DNA from: Lachnospiraceae bacterium
GTDB taxonomy: Bacteria; Bacillota; Clostridia; Lachnospirales; Lachnospiraceae
Reading direction: 5' to 3'
Assembly (NCBI GenBank): GCA_024403355.1
Contig: JAKSRW010000018.1
Span: forward strand, 1 to 60,908
Length of the DNA stretch: 60,908 nucleotides
Numbering within the stretch: the first letter of the stretch is position 1; every line of letters begins with the position of its first letter. Of this stretch, positions 1-9,342 are shown piece after piece. A program made the position numbers and the translations under genes. The notes below the pieces were generated by a model. The model was not told the origin of the DNA and ran no database searches. It worked only from the letters and a program-made list of their open reading frames with translations.

Positions 1-144
1 ATAAATATGTTTGTAAATAAGATTAGTATTTTAAGCTTATGTATTAACAATGCCGAATCCAATTACAAACTATGTATTAAGATAATAATTTTGAGAATAC
101 GGGCTAAATTTCGATTTTGAAATCAACAAATACCTTGCGTACAG

Positions 145-816
145 TTGGTGATTTGTGGCATATTTACTTTGCGTACTGTTGCTCCTATTTTTGAAAATAT
201 TCCGGCATATCTTTCAACCCACGAGAAAAAAATCGTGCTTAGCCAAATAGAACCGGGTGCAGTATTTGATCAGTATGAAGATCCTCTGTTTTGGCTGGAT
301 GATTCTATGATTTGTAATCTTTGTTATAAATGTAATGACCCGAATGTGGGGCTTTCACTTAATAAAAATGAGACTTATGTTAAGTGTTATATGGGGGATA
401 CAGGTTTGCTGGTCAGTCATTCTTTCAATGAAAACGAACTGATGGATCAGCAGTTATACAAGCAGATTATGGATGGCAAGCTTGCTTTGAATGAAGGAAT
501 GTTGTATGAGAATGTGATTGCACAGATGATAACTGCAATGGATAAAAAATTATATTTTTATACAAGATACAGTGAAGAGAAACATAGAAATGATATAGAG
601 ATAGACTTCCTGATTTCAAATGACAGCAAGGTGAAATATAGAATTAATCCAATAGAAGTTAAATCATCGAAAAATTACACAACAACATCGTTAGGAAGAT
701 TCAAGGAAGTATTCGGAAAGAAAATTGAAACGCAGATTATTATTCATCCCAAGAATTTCTCGGTTGACAATGATGTAATTAAGATTCCACCTTACATGCT
801 TTGGTGCATGTTTTAA
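145..816 (+). pseudogene. 5'-truncated DUF4143-type ATPase (C-terminal part only)
   Basis: The 223-residue frame reads as the C-terminal half of the common AAA ATPase/DUF4143 family: an IFENIPAYLS-type segment, then the YEDPLFWLDD and CYMGDTGLL blocks and a late nuclease-like stretch (IEIDFLI, then NPIEVKSSK). Full-length relatives are normally about 400 residues and begin with a Walker A ATPase domain, which is absent here. The frame opens on a TTG with no recognisable ribosome binding site, and the 144 bases before it are AT-rich and contain no ATPase coding. I read it as a decayed remnant, although the missing half could lie outside the window if the locus was rearranged. A short direct repeat (TTGCGTAC) occurs at the truncation point. 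Confidence 0.6.
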
Positions 817-1039
817 TAATAATCAAGAGTGTTAGAACTAAATCTTGATAGCCCGAATTATCGGAACAATATCGTTCTAAGAGGAGTGACAGAATTCTTA
901 TTTTCCTATTTTATAATAGTGAAAAGGGAAAGATAGATATAATGACAATCCAATTTTAATGTTCAGTTAATATTAATCGATTTTTTCTGTAAGAAAATAA
1001 ATATAGTATAGTGACATAATATTTTGGGAGGAATACCTT

Positions 1040-2941
1040 ATGAAAAGATTTATGTCACTATTTTTAATTTTGTGCTCTATTATGATGTTATTTGGAGGAC
1101 ATACAAATGCTTATGCCAGTGAGCTTACTACACCATCGGGGCTTGCTTATAGCAACATTGAAAATGAGATGGATCAATTTATGGAGCAATACGCGGCGGG
1201 ACTTGTTTCCTGTGAGATTGCCGTATTTGATCAAAATGGAATTATTACAAGTAAATACTATGGATTTTCAGATATAGAAAATAATGTATATGCGGATGCA
1301 ACTACCGTATATGATTGGGGGAGCTGTAGTAAGATTTTGATTTGGGTTTCTGTAATGCAGCAGGTGGAGCGAGGAAATATTGATTTAGATACGGATATTC
1401 GTGAGTATTTGCCTGAAGGATTCTTGACCAAGCTCCAATATGAGGATGAGAAAATTACCATGATGAATCTTATGAATCATAATGCAGGCTTTCAGGAAAG
1501 TTTTTATGAGAATCAATCATGCGATAAGGAGGAGATATACAACAACCTAGAGGAGGCACTTAGAGCTTGTGAATGCTATCAGGCATATCATGTGGGAGAG
1601 TATACAGCGTACTCTAATTACGGAGCAGCACTGGCAGCATTTGTAGTAGAGCGTGTGAGTGGGCAAGATTATAGAGATTATGTAAGAGATAATATTTTTA
1701 AGCCTCTTAACATGGAACATACTTCTATTGATCCTCTTATAACAGATAATAGTTATGTAAAAGAAAAAAGAGAAGAATTAAAATGTTATTATCGTGGAGC
1801 GGATTCGAAATATGATGAGGACTATGGCATTTGTCATTCATGGGTGCAATTATATCCTGCAGGTTCTGTCATTGGAACCTTAGAGGATTTTGCAGTATTT
1901 GGTCAGGCACTTGCTTCAAAGGACAGTGTTTTATTTGAACAGAAAAGTACTTGGGAGGAAATGTTATCTCCAACCTCTTTTTATGGAAACACGGATATCG
2001 CAAAAAATTGTCATGGTTTATGGACTACAGAGTACAAGGTGCAGGTTGTAGGGCATTCTGGAAATACAGAGGGCTGTACATCTAATTTGATGTTTGATCC
2101 TGTCAGTGGACTTGGTATTGTTGTTATGACAAATGAACCAGGAGAGACCTTGTTTAATTTTGAGATTCCGAGCTTATTATTTGGAGAAATAACTGATCGC
2201 GAGGAATATAAGGATGGCTATATCAGCGATGATAAAGATGTGAGTGGAATTTATTTCTCACAGAGAAACATTGATCAGGGATCTGTTAGCTTCTTTAAAT
2301 ATTTCGGACAGATTTTTCCACTTAATAAAAACGAGGATGGAAACTACAATCTTGCATTTGGTAGTTTCAACACTGATCCAGATAGCAAGCTTTATAAGCT
2401 TGCGAATAATCAGTATTTACTAGATCGAAATGGCATGAAGTCCTTTATGTATTTAAGTGAGGATGATTACGGAAGAACCAGACTGGAGATGATGTCCATG
2501 GATATTATTACTAGTAAGACGGATACTGCAAAAATGATATTCTTATTTTCAATAATTATTCTTGGAATTATTAGTATTGTAGCATTAGTTATTAAATTGC
2601 TAGTTTTTGTCATTAGAAAAATCAGAAAGAAGAATGCAAAAATAAATATAAATATACTGACTATCCAGGTAATCTATGCAGCGAGTCTGGTTGTTATGCT
2701 TACGTATCTGAATTGCAACATGACATGCATTCCTTGGTTTGCAGCCATTTCTGCAATTTTAGCACTTCTTTTGGGATTGACATCACTTATAAATGGATTC
2801 GCTTTAGTGTTTAGAACAGTAAAAGAACGTGTCGATATGAAGGTTCGTTCTCAGGTGCATTGTTATATTTGGAGTGTAATATCCTTTATATATCTTGTTT
2901 TTATTATGACATTTCAGGTATATCAATTTTGGACTTTGTAG
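1040..2941 (+). CDS. Secreted/membrane serine hydrolase, class C beta-lactamase (S12) family
   Basis: 633 residues. An N-terminal signal peptide (about 1-27, ending in AYA-S) precedes a beta-lactamase/penicillin-binding-like domain. The catalytic motifs are visible: SCSK (Ser95, Lys98), the YSN tyrosine motif (Tyr191-Asn193) and HSG (339-341, taking the place of KTG). The last 140 residues contain about four hydrophobic helices (roughly 497-530, 540-560, 565-592, 607-630), so the catalytic domain would be held at the outer face of the membrane. The ATG is preceded by GGGAGG. It lies 63 bp upstream of a response regulator/kinase pair and probably shares a transcript with it. Substrate is unknown: such proteins act as D-Ala-D-Ala peptidases, esterases or peptide hydrolases. 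Confidence 0.8.
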   Translation: MKRFMSLFLILCSIMMLFGGHTNAYASELTTPSGLAYSNIENEMDQFMEQYAAGLVSCEIAVFDQNGIITSKYYGFSDIENNVYADATTVYDWGSCSKILIWVSVMQQVERGNIDLDTDIREYLPEGFLTKLQYEDEKITMMNLMNHNAGFQESFYENQSCDKEEIYNNLEEALRACECYQAYHVGEYTAYSNYGAALAAFVVERVSGQDYRDYVRDNIFKPLNMEHTSIDPLITDNSYVKEKREELKCYYRGADSKYDEDYGICHSWVQLYPAGSVIGTLEDFAVFGQALASKDSVLFEQKSTWEEMLSPTSFYGNTDIAKNCHGLWTTEYKVQVVGHSGNTEGCTSNLMFDPVSGLGIVVMTNEPGETLFNFEIPSLLFGEITDREEYKDGYISDDKDVSGIYFSQRNIDQGSVSFFKYFGQIFPLNKNEDGNYNLAFGSFNTDPDSKLYKLANNQYLLDRNGMKSFMYLSEDDYGRTRLEMMSMDIITSKTDTAKMIFLFSIIILGIISIVALVIKLLVFVIRKIRKKNAKININILTIQVIYAASLVVMLTYLNCNMTCIPWFAAISAILALLLGLTSLINGFALVFRTVKERVDMKVRSQVHCYIWSVISFIYLVFIMTFQVYQFWTL

Positions 2942-3004
2942 TATCATTTTCGGAATGTTGTAGGAAAAAAGTATATTAATTGAAACTCAAAAGGAGTGTG
3001 AGTT

Positions 3005-3682
3005 ATGGCAAAAATATTAATTGCGGATGATGAAAAAGAAATCGTTAAATTGCTTAAAATCTATCTGGAGGCAGAAGATATAGAGGTCTTTGAAGCAAAT
3101 GATGGAAAGCAGGCAATAGAGATATTGAATCGTGAGGAAATTGATATAGCACTTGTGGATATTATGATGCCGAAAATAGATGGCTATGGTGTTATCAATC
3201 ATATAAGAGAGCATAGGGATAGATATATTCCTATTATAGTAATATCGGCAAAGGTTACACTTTCTGATCGTGTCCTTGGAATTGATCTTGGGGCAGATGA
3301 TTATATCGTGAAACCGTTTGAACCATTGGAGATAGCTGCAAAGGTAAAAGCACAGCTTCGCCGATTAAATCAGGTGCATATAAATACGAAAGAATTGGAG
3401 AAAATAGTTGTTGGAGATATTTCACTTGATTTAAGGGAATGTATTTTGCGCAATGGCGATGAAACTGTTCCTCTTACCAAGGCGGAATTTATGGTAATGC
3501 AGTTATTGATGGGCAGTCCTAGAAGAGTATTTACCAAAGATCAGATCTATGAATCTGCATGGAATGATGTGGATGCTGTGGATGACAATACCATACGTGT
3601 CATTATTAGCAGACTGCGTGATAAGGTTGGAAGTGAACATATCAAAACAATAAGAGGGTTGGGATATCGTTATGAAGAGTAA
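3005..3682 (+). CDS. OmpR/VanR-family response regulator
   Basis: 225 residues. The receiver domain (1-120) has the acidic pair Asp9/Asp10, phosphoacceptor Asp52 (in VDIMMPKIDG), Ser81 and Lys103 (in IVKPFEP). The C-terminal winged-helix DNA-binding domain (about 127-225) carries the expected NTIRVIISRLRDKVG recognition segment. AAGGAGTG lies just before the ATG. The 3' end overlaps the kinase gene by 11 bp, so the two are translationally coupled. It is closest in look to VanR-type regulators. The obvious local target is the serine hydrolase gene upstream, which is an inference. Confidence 0.9.
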   Translation: MAKILIADDEKEIVKLLKIYLEAEDIEVFEANDGKQAIEILNREEIDIALVDIMMPKIDGYGVINHIREHRDRYIPIIVISAKVTLSDRVLGIDLGADDYIVKPFEPLEIAAKVKAQLRRLNQVHINTKELEKIVVGDISLDLRECILRNGDETVPLTKAEFMVMQLLMGSPRRVFTKDQIYESAWNDVDAVDDNTIRVIISRLRDKVGSEHIKTIRGLGYRYEE

Positions 3683-4619
3683 AAATGGAATGGTAAAACT
3701 AAGAAATAGAATTGTTTGGTGTTTCATTATTGTTGTATTCGCCGTTCGTGTATTTGATTCTGCAATTGACAGTACCTGGGATGAGGTGATTGCTCCCAAG
3801 CTATATCCTGGTGGAGATTATACGGGAATTGTGGATGCAGGAACAATTGGATATATGAGTGCCTCTTTTATTTTGTATATCATAAGTGCCATTGTATTTT
3901 ACATTATGGTGAAAAAAATTATTGAAAAGGAAAGTTTAAGACAGATTCAGGAACAGAACTTAATATATGCTGCTGTGGCACACGATTTAAAAACTCCGAT
4001 GACATCTGTTCAAGGATTTGCAAAAGCATTATCGGAAGGTAAAATAAAATCAGAAGAAGTAAATGAAACATACCAGATTATTTACAATAAAAGTAAAGGA
4101 ATGAATGAATTAGTGGATACATTGTTTGAATATGCCAAATGTGGATCAGCTGATTATAAGATGATATATAAAGAAACAAATTTGTGCGTTCTACTTAGAG
4201 ATATTGTTGCTGAAAATTATTGTGATTTTGAGCAGCATGGCATTGAGCTTGCAATTGATATTCCGGAAGATAAGATTATCGTCAGCGCTGATAAAAAAGA
4301 ACTTAAAAGAGCAATTACGAATTTATTGGTGAATGCTTATAAGCATAATCCGGATGGAATACACATCTTGGTGAAATTATATTTGGATGGAAAGAAAGCG
4401 AAGCTAATCATTGCTGATGATGGAACGCAGATACCGATAGGTATGAATATTTTTGAGCCGTTTGTAACAGAGAACGTGGCAAGAACATCCGGAAAAGGGA
4501 CCGGGTTAGGCTTAGCAATTACAAAATATATTTTAGACGAACATAAAGCAAAAATAGATATCTGTGATACAGTGCCTGGCTATGTAAAAGCTTTCGTGGT
4601 AGATTTTCCAATTGTTTAA
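3672..4619 (+). CDS. Two-component sensor histidine kinase
   Basis: 315 residues. Two membrane helices (about 15-33 and 61-83) frame a sensor loop of only about 27 residues, so it probably senses an intramembrane signal or a partner protein rather than a soluble ligand. The HisKA domain carries the phosphorylated His104 in AVAHDLKTPM. The HATPase domain shows the N box (Asn217 and Asn221 in NLLVNAYKHN), the DDG motif (249-251) and GKGTGLG (274-280). It is the cognate partner of the preceding regulator (11-bp overlap). The small sensor region is typical of kinases in peptide- or cell-wall-stress circuits in Firmicutes. Confidence 0.88.
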   Translation: MKSKNGMVKLRNRIVWCFIIVVFAVRVFDSAIDSTWDEVIAPKLYPGGDYTGIVDAGTIGYMSASFILYIISAIVFYIMVKKIIEKESLRQIQEQNLIYAAVAHDLKTPMTSVQGFAKALSEGKIKSEEVNETYQIIYNKSKGMNELVDTLFEYAKCGSADYKMIYKETNLCVLLRDIVAENYCDFEQHGIELAIDIPEDKIIVSADKKELKRAITNLLVNAYKHNPDGIHILVKLYLDGKKAKLIIADDGTQIPIGMNIFEPFVTENVARTSGKGTGLGLAITKYILDEHKAKIDICDTVPGYVKAFVVDFPIV

Positions 4620-4747
4620 GACGAAAGTATGTCAATTATAATGCTTAGACAATGGTGTCTAATCCTGAAAAATACGGCATTTCTCACTTTGTGTCGTTAA
4701 TAAAAGAATTGGAAGGTGTTACTCTTGGTTCGAAAGGAGGATCTGAG

Positions 4748-5230
4748 ATGGATCAAATGAAAATAGGATTGTTTCTCAAAGAGTTAAGAAATGAAAAAGG
4801 ATTAACACAAGAACAGTTGGCGGAGAAGCTAAATGTATCAAATCGCTCAGTATCTCGTTGGGAGACAGCAAGTACATTGCCGGATATCAGTTTGATGATA
4901 GAACTGGCAGATTACTATGAAGTAGATATTAAGGAATTACTTGAAGGCGAAAGGAAAAGTGAGATTATGAACAAGGAATCAAAAGAAACATTTAACAAGA
5001 TTGCAGAGTATTCAGTAGAAAGAACGAAGTCACAGTTAGAAACATTTGGTATTTTTACAGAGATATTAATAGTTATTGGTATTATTATTTCAATAACTCT
5101 TGCTAAATTTGTGGCAGATAATACTGTGCAGCTTATCGTGACATTAATATGTGGATGGTTTGTATGGAGCTATGGTATAGTGCTTAGAGTTAAGATAAGA
5201 AAAGCGTTAAAAGAGCTTACCGATAGATAA
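4748..5230 (+). CDS. XRE-family HTH regulator with C-terminal membrane helices
   Basis: 160 residues from the ATG at 4748, chosen because AAAGGAGG ends seven bases before it; an earlier in-frame ATG at 4652 has no such site. The N-terminal HTH_3 domain (about 6-62) contains the typical LTQEQLAEKL and VSRWE motifs, then a short linker and two hydrophobic helices (about 105-145). Membrane-tethered XRE proteins of this design are common in Clostridia. It follows the two-component pair by about 130 bp and may belong to the same accessory module. Confidence 0.8.
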   Translation: MDQMKIGLFLKELRNEKGLTQEQLAEKLNVSNRSVSRWETASTLPDISLMIELADYYEVDIKELLEGERKSEIMNKESKETFNKIAEYSVERTKSQLETFGIFTEILIVIGIIISITLAKFVADNTVQLIVTLICGWFVWSYGIVLRVKIRKALKELTDR

Positions 5231-5358
5231 TAAACTTGAAATCTAACGCGTCTATTACACACATTAACGCCCTTAAGTTACGGGAGCAAAATGCCACCCT
5301 CGATAGCACGTATTATCGGAATATTATAGTGCTTTTTACACATCAATAGGAGAAATAG

Positions 5359-5502
5359 ATGAAAACAGGAACAGAGGGAGTCACGGAACTGATTATTGAG
5401 GCAGACATCTCATTGAAATCCGGTAAAACCAATGGTTTGAGGGCTGTTGAAACACCCGGTACCCCAAAAATCGTTGATTTTCAGGAAAGAAAAAAGCCTT
5501 GA
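5359..5502 (+). CDS. Small hypothetical protein, 47 aa
   Basis: A short frame from ATG 5359 to TGA 5502, preceded by AGGAG at the right distance. It encodes a 47-residue polar peptide beginning MKTGTEGVTE and ending FQERKKP. I do not recognise it. It sits between the AT-rich island and the tRNA-Leu gene, and its stop codon lies inside the stem of the following terminator. It could be the end of a decayed mobile-element gene. Confidence 0.35.
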   Translation: MKTGTEGVTELIIEADISLKSGKTNGLRAVETPGTPKIVDFQERKKP

Positions 5503-5524
5503 AATCCGCTAATTTCAAGGCTTT
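5493..5524. terminator. Bidirectional intrinsic terminator
   Basis: A perfect 13-bp stem (AAAGCCTTGAAAT paired with ATTTCAAGGCTTT) and 6-base loop. T-rich or A-rich ends on both sides mean it can end both the small plus-strand ORF and the minus-strand tRNA-Leu transcript. Confidence 0.75.
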
Positions 5525-5542
5525 GTAAAAAATAATTATCAA

Positions 5543-5626
5543 TGCGGAAAAAGGGACTTGAACCCTCATGAAATTGCTTTCACACGGACCTGAACCGTGC
5601 GCGTCTGCCAATTCCGCCATTTCCGC
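5543..5626 (-). tRNA. tRNA-Leu (anticodon CAG)
   Basis: An 84-nt class II tRNA on the minus strand. The acceptor stem GCGGAAA pairs with TTTCCGC and is followed by discriminator A. The anticodon stem CACGG/CCGTG closes the loop TTCAGGT, giving anticodon CAG (5590-5592). A long variable arm and the T-loop TTCAAGT are present. The CCA end is not encoded. Its 3' end faces the AT-rich accessory stretch 1-5540, the usual geometry of a tRNA used as an integration site. Confidence 0.95.
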
Positions 5627-5700
5627 ATATCGAATGCGTTCGCACCCGCAAATAATATATTATCACAGGTTAGGGATAAATTGCAAGTATTATTTATCAA

Positions 5701-6792
5701 TTAATCCTTCCAGATGTCCTCGCCGAAGCCTTCGATGTAGCGCTGCAGCTCGATGGCCATCATTTCTGCCTCGGGAATCCTGATGTGGCCGGGAGTTCCG
5801 ATACCGTTTAGGCGGTAGAGGAAGTGGGTGATTTTTTCATCCTTAAGACCTGCTACTACTTCGTCAATTGCCCTGTCCCAGGCGGCGTCGTGGTTGAGAA
5901 TGGTGGTGGAGCAGATGATGAGAGCCTTGGGATATTTTTCCCTTAATGTGAGCAGGAAATTTTTATAATGTTCGCGCCATTCAAGTGATTTTTCGCTGTC
6001 ATAGTCATCCTTCATGAAGTTGACGGGATTGGCATCATTCTGGCCCACGGCTACGATAACCACATGGGGGATATACTTTGAAAAGTCCCATTTTGTGGCA
6101 TTTTCAAGGTCAGGATAATATTTAATCTTATCATAGGTCTGCTCGAGGCCGACGAAATCAGGGCCTGAGAACCAGCCCGTGCCCGGCATAAGCGCGATGC
6201 CGCCCTGGGCATTGTTGTGAAGCTGCGCCTTCAGATTTCTGGCGAGAATCCATGAATAGGAGTACCAGCTGTTTGAGTAGCAGCCCTCGTGACCCTCAGG
6301 GTCGGGCTGTGCGATGCAGAATACTGCCTCGGAAACCTCGCCTGCGGAAACCGAATCACCGTAGACCTCGATTCTTCTCGCGGGCTTTTCGGGACACTCG
6401 GTAAGCTCTGAATCTGCGCTTAATACGATACCGTGGATGGTCAGTGTGTTGCAGGCATCCTGGCGCTTAAAAAAGGTAATGATATGGTCGGTGGAAATCT
6501 TTTCTCCGAGCTCGATTCGCTGCATACCGTCATCGGCCAGTCTGACCGTCATCTGGTTGGCATCAACGATTGCGCCCGCGTATACGTTCCAGTAATATTT
6601 CTTTGAGGAAACGATGATGGCTGAGGCGCTGCCCCTGAAGTGCCACTTTACTGAAGAACAGGCATAGATGAGCTCGGGCTCACCGTCTGCGTTATAGTTG
6701 ATTCGGCCGCTGTACTGCAGCAATTCGTTATTCGGCTCGATGAAAATCTCGCCCTCTTTTATATATTTTTTAATTTCTTCGTTCAAAATCAA
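5701..6792 (-). CDS. SGNH/GDSL carbohydrate esterase, CE2-like (acetyl-xylan esterase candidate)
   Basis: 363 residues. An N-terminal beta-sandwich domain (about 1-130) is followed by an SGNH hydrolase domain with the nucleophile Ser147 in YGDSVS, Asn253 in VGQND and a C-terminal His336 in GTPGHIRIPEAE. This two-domain order matches carbohydrate esterase family 2. There is no signal peptide, so it is expected in the cytoplasm, removing acetyl groups from imported xylo-oligosaccharides. The start is a TTG (6792, or 6786) behind GAAGG; no ATG fits. It is divergent from the GH43 gene, and the pair makes a small xylan-deconstruction locus. Confidence 0.78.
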   Translation of the reverse strand: MILNEEIKKYIKEGEIFIEPNNELLQYSGRINYNADGEPELIYACSSVKWHFRGSASAIIVSSKKYYWNVYAGAIVDANQMTVRLADDGMQRIELGEKISTDHIITFFKRQDACNTLTIHGIVLSADSELTECPEKPARRIEVYGDSVSAGEVSEAVFCIAQPDPEGHEGCYSNSWYSYSWILARNLKAQLHNNAQGGIALMPGTGWFSGPDFVGLEQTYDKIKYYPDLENATKWDFSKYIPHVVIVAVGQNDANPVNFMKDDYDSEKSLEWREHYKNFLLTLREKYPKALIICSTTILNHDAAWDRAIDEVVAGLKDEKITHFLYRLNGIGTPGHIRIPEAEMMAIELQRYIEGFGEDIWKD

Positions 6793-7101
6793 AAACCTTC
6801 TTTCTTCTTATCTTTGGCTGCGCCTGCCGTCTTAGCATATCAGTGACTTATTTAGGACAAAAGCCGGGAGGGAGGCTCATACCCCTGATAATTCAAGTAT
6901 ACCGAGCCCGGAAATAAAGTCAAGCATTGCAGGCTCTGACGATAAAATAATATTGCATAGATTGTATAATAATGGTAAAATATTAACAGTATTCGGGCGT
7001 GTTATTCAGTGTGATTTTACAGACACGCGAAATTCTGTCTGCGAAATACGAATGCCGGTATTCACCCGGAAGCAGGCAACGAGAAAGGAAAGGTTATTAT
7101 T
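6793..7101. other. Divergent intergenic region between esterase and xylosidase
   Basis: 309 bases without a gene. It holds a likely plus-strand promoter (6953-6981) and, near 7000-7080, several short hairpins in the GH43 leader. No coding signal was seen. Confidence 0.5.
6953..6981 (+). promoter_or_regulatory. Predicted sigma-A promoter for the GH43 gene
   Basis: TTGCAT, 17-bp spacer, TAAAAT. It implies a leader of about 115 nt before the GH43 start codon. Confidence 0.45.
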
Positions 7102-8676
7102 ATGGCGGTAAAAGCAGTTAACCCGATTATGCCCGGTTTTTATCCGGACCCTTCAATCTGTGCGGTAGGCGAGGATTATTATCTTTGTAATTCAACATTC
7201 TCATATTTCCCCGGTCTTTCACTGATGCACAGTAAGGATCTTGCTCATTGGGAGCAGATCGGAAATGTACTCGACAGACATTCACAGCTTCCTCTTGAGG
7301 GTGCTGATCATTCACAGGGTCTTTTCGCACCCACAATCAGATATTACAACGGAACCTTCTATGTTATCTGTACAAATGTTACACATGGCGGTAACTTTAT
7401 CGTAACAGCTACAAATCCCGAAGGCCCCTGGTCTGAGCCTCATTACCTTTATGATGCTGACGGTATCGACCCTTCACTTTTCTTTGATGAGGACGGAAAG
7501 TGCTATTATATCGGAACTCATCCCAATCCCGACGGAGTAAAGTACAACGGAGACTGGTACATTTACATCAGCGAGGTTGATATCGAGAACTTCAAGCTTA
7601 TCGGCGAGAAGAAGAATGTATGGAACGGTGCTCTTAAGGGCTGTATCTGGCCTGAGGGACCCCATATTTACAAGGAGAACGGCTACTATTACATTATGCA
7701 TGCCGAGGGCGGTACAGGTCCCGAGCATTCTGTAATGATTGCCAGAAGCAAGGATATTTTCGGACCCTATGTCGGCAATCCCAAGAACCCTATCCTTACA
7801 CACAGACACCTCGGACAGGACTATCCCATTAAGTATGTCGGTCACGGCGATATCATTAAGACACCTAACGGCGAGTGGTACATGACCATGCTTGCTGTTC
7901 GTCCTCTTAACAGATTCACTACAATGGGACGTGAGACCTTCCTGGCAAAGTTCATCTGGGAGGATGACTGGCCTGTAGTAAATCCCGGTGTAGGTATGCT
8001 GGAGAAGGAGGTTGAGATTGACCTTCCCGAGTGGAATCCCCTTGACGATCCTGATTCATATACAAACAGAACAAACAGAAAGACAACTATTCCCGGCACG
8101 GATAAGAATTACTGCTTCGCAAATATGAAGGAGCTGGGTGATGAATTCCTTTTCCTTCGTAACTATTCAGCTGACCTTTATAAGCTTGACGGTGAGGGCT
8201 TAAAGCTCAAGGCAGGCAAGGAAGATATTATGGCAGTCGGAAGCCCTTCATATGTGAGCATCCGTCAGCAGCATCATTACTTTACATCAACAGCTACCTT
8301 TGATTATACAGCTCTTAAGGCAGGCGAGTGTGCAGGTCTTGTTCTTCTTCAGAACAACCTCTACAATCTCCGTGCAGAGGTTAAGGACGGTAACTGCAGC
8401 ATGATTATCTGTCAGGCAGGTAAGGATGAAATCGTAGGTTCAGTGCCCGTTTCAGAGATTGCAGACGGCAATAACATCAAGCTTTCAATCATTGTTGAAG
8501 GACTTAATACAAAGGTAGCCGCAGCAGGTAAGATTCTCGGCGAGGCTTCTGTAGCAAATCTTTCCACAGAGGTTGCGGGCGGCTTCGTAGGCTGCTGTAT
8601 CGGTATGTATGCATCGGCAAACGGTAAGGATTCGGATACTTACGTAAACTTCACTAACTTTACTTATAATAAATAA
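7102..8676 (+). CDS. Glycoside hydrolase family 43 beta-xylosidase/arabinofuranosidase
   Basis: 524 residues, no signal peptide, so intracellular. The five-bladed propeller domain (about 5-310) has the GH43 catalytic triad: general base Asp16 in GFYPDPS, Asp123 in GIDPS (pKa modulator) and general acid Glu185 in WPEGPHI. A C-terminal beta-sandwich (about 335-524) is typical of GH43 xylosidases of this length. The family releases xylose or arabinose from short xylo-oligosaccharides. AAAGGAAAGG precedes the ATG. With the divergent CE2-like esterase it would complete deacetylation and hydrolysis of imported fragments; exact sugar specificity cannot be read from sequence alone. Confidence 0.9.
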   Translation: MAVKAVNPIMPGFYPDPSICAVGEDYYLCNSTFSYFPGLSLMHSKDLAHWEQIGNVLDRHSQLPLEGADHSQGLFAPTIRYYNGTFYVICTNVTHGGNFIVTATNPEGPWSEPHYLYDADGIDPSLFFDEDGKCYYIGTHPNPDGVKYNGDWYIYISEVDIENFKLIGEKKNVWNGALKGCIWPEGPHIYKENGYYYIMHAEGGTGPEHSVMIARSKDIFGPYVGNPKNPILTHRHLGQDYPIKYVGHGDIIKTPNGEWYMTMLAVRPLNRFTTMGRETFLAKFIWEDDWPVVNPGVGMLEKEVEIDLPEWNPLDDPDSYTNRTNRKTTIPGTDKNYCFANMKELGDEFLFLRNYSADLYKLDGEGLKLKAGKEDIMAVGSPSYVSIRQQHHYFTSTATFDYTALKAGECAGLVLLQNNLYNLRAEVKDGNCSMIICQAGKDEIVGSVPVSEIADGNNIKLSIIVEGLNTKVAAAGKILGEASVANLSTEVAGGFVGCCIGMYASANGKDSDTYVNFTNFTYNK

Positions 8677-8737
8677 TTTCTATTTTTGGGCGAGTGAAAG
8701 ACTTCAGTTATCCTGAATACGCCCCAAGTCCAAAATC

Positions 8738-8770
8738 AGCCGTGTCATGGTTCATGATACGGCTTTTTTG
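8738..8770 (+). terminator. Intrinsic terminator after GH43 gene
   Basis: A 12-bp stem (AGCCGTGTCATG / CATGATACGGCT, one mismatch) with a 3-nt loop, followed by TTTTT. A near-identical stem occurs at 59873. Confidence 0.85.
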
Positions 8771-8776
8771 ACGCCG

Positions 8777-9007
8777 ACAGGGATGACGATGTCCGAACAT
8801 GATTAGGTTTCGGCCTGCGGTTTACTAACTGCCGCAGGCATATCGTATTTATGTTCTTCGCCTCAAGTCGCCCGTCCTTGGGCTCCTTTTCGGCGCGCCG
8901 TCCATCCTTGGACGGCTTGACGAACATAAGTCTTTATATATATGCCTGCGGCAGTAAGAAAACCGGTGCAGGCCTCAAATATCATGTTCTGACACCGTCA
9001 TCCCTGC
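8777..9007. repeat. Long imperfect inverted repeat with nested hairpins
   Basis: Left arm 8777-8860 and right arm 8921-9007 are imperfect reverse complements over about 85 bases. Shared blocks include CAGGGATGACG, GAACATGAT, GGCCTGC, ACTGCCGCAGGCATAT and TTATGTTC. Each arm has its own GC-rich hairpin, and the centre holds a perfect 8-bp hairpin (GCCGTCCA/TGGACGGC at 8897-8916). If transcribed it would fold into a rod of about 230 nt. It could be a miniature mobile element (MITE-like) or a structured RNA. I see no gene in it. Confidence 0.7.
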
Positions 9008-9342
9008 CAGCTGCTAAAGTTCATCGTAGCATCATGGATAGCATGTCCCCGGAGATTTTGGACTTTCGCCACGCCCGAGCCGCGTTATTCGATTACTTTA
9101 TTGATGAAATGCTTCAGAATTCCATATAGAAGTAGTTGCCATAAATTATTAAAGGAAAGATATGGACGGTTTAATAAGCAGGGGATATGGCTCGGCAATA
9201 AAAGTTTTTGAAATATAACTAATATAAAATGTAAATATGTCCGATATAAATAATAGCTTCTCATTGAGGGGCTTGTTTGCGTACCCATTTTGGGCTGTTG
9301 CTTATTGAGGGAATTATTGGATTAGAAAGGCTTGGCGAAAAT
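9008..9342. other. Intergenic region, nothing recognised
   Basis: About 335 bases between the inverted repeat and the next gene. Only short, unconvincing frames occur and no RNA motif is recognised. AAAGG at 9326-9330 may serve the gene at 9343. Confidence 0.4.

Noticed and set aside
5393..5620. Minus-strand frame beginning MAELADAHGSG
   Set aside because: It is the translation of the tRNA-Leu gene and its flank, a well-known artefact.
8851..9129. Plus-strand frame of 92 residues across the long inverted repeat
   Set aside because: No SD; it is made largely of the repeat arm and centre.
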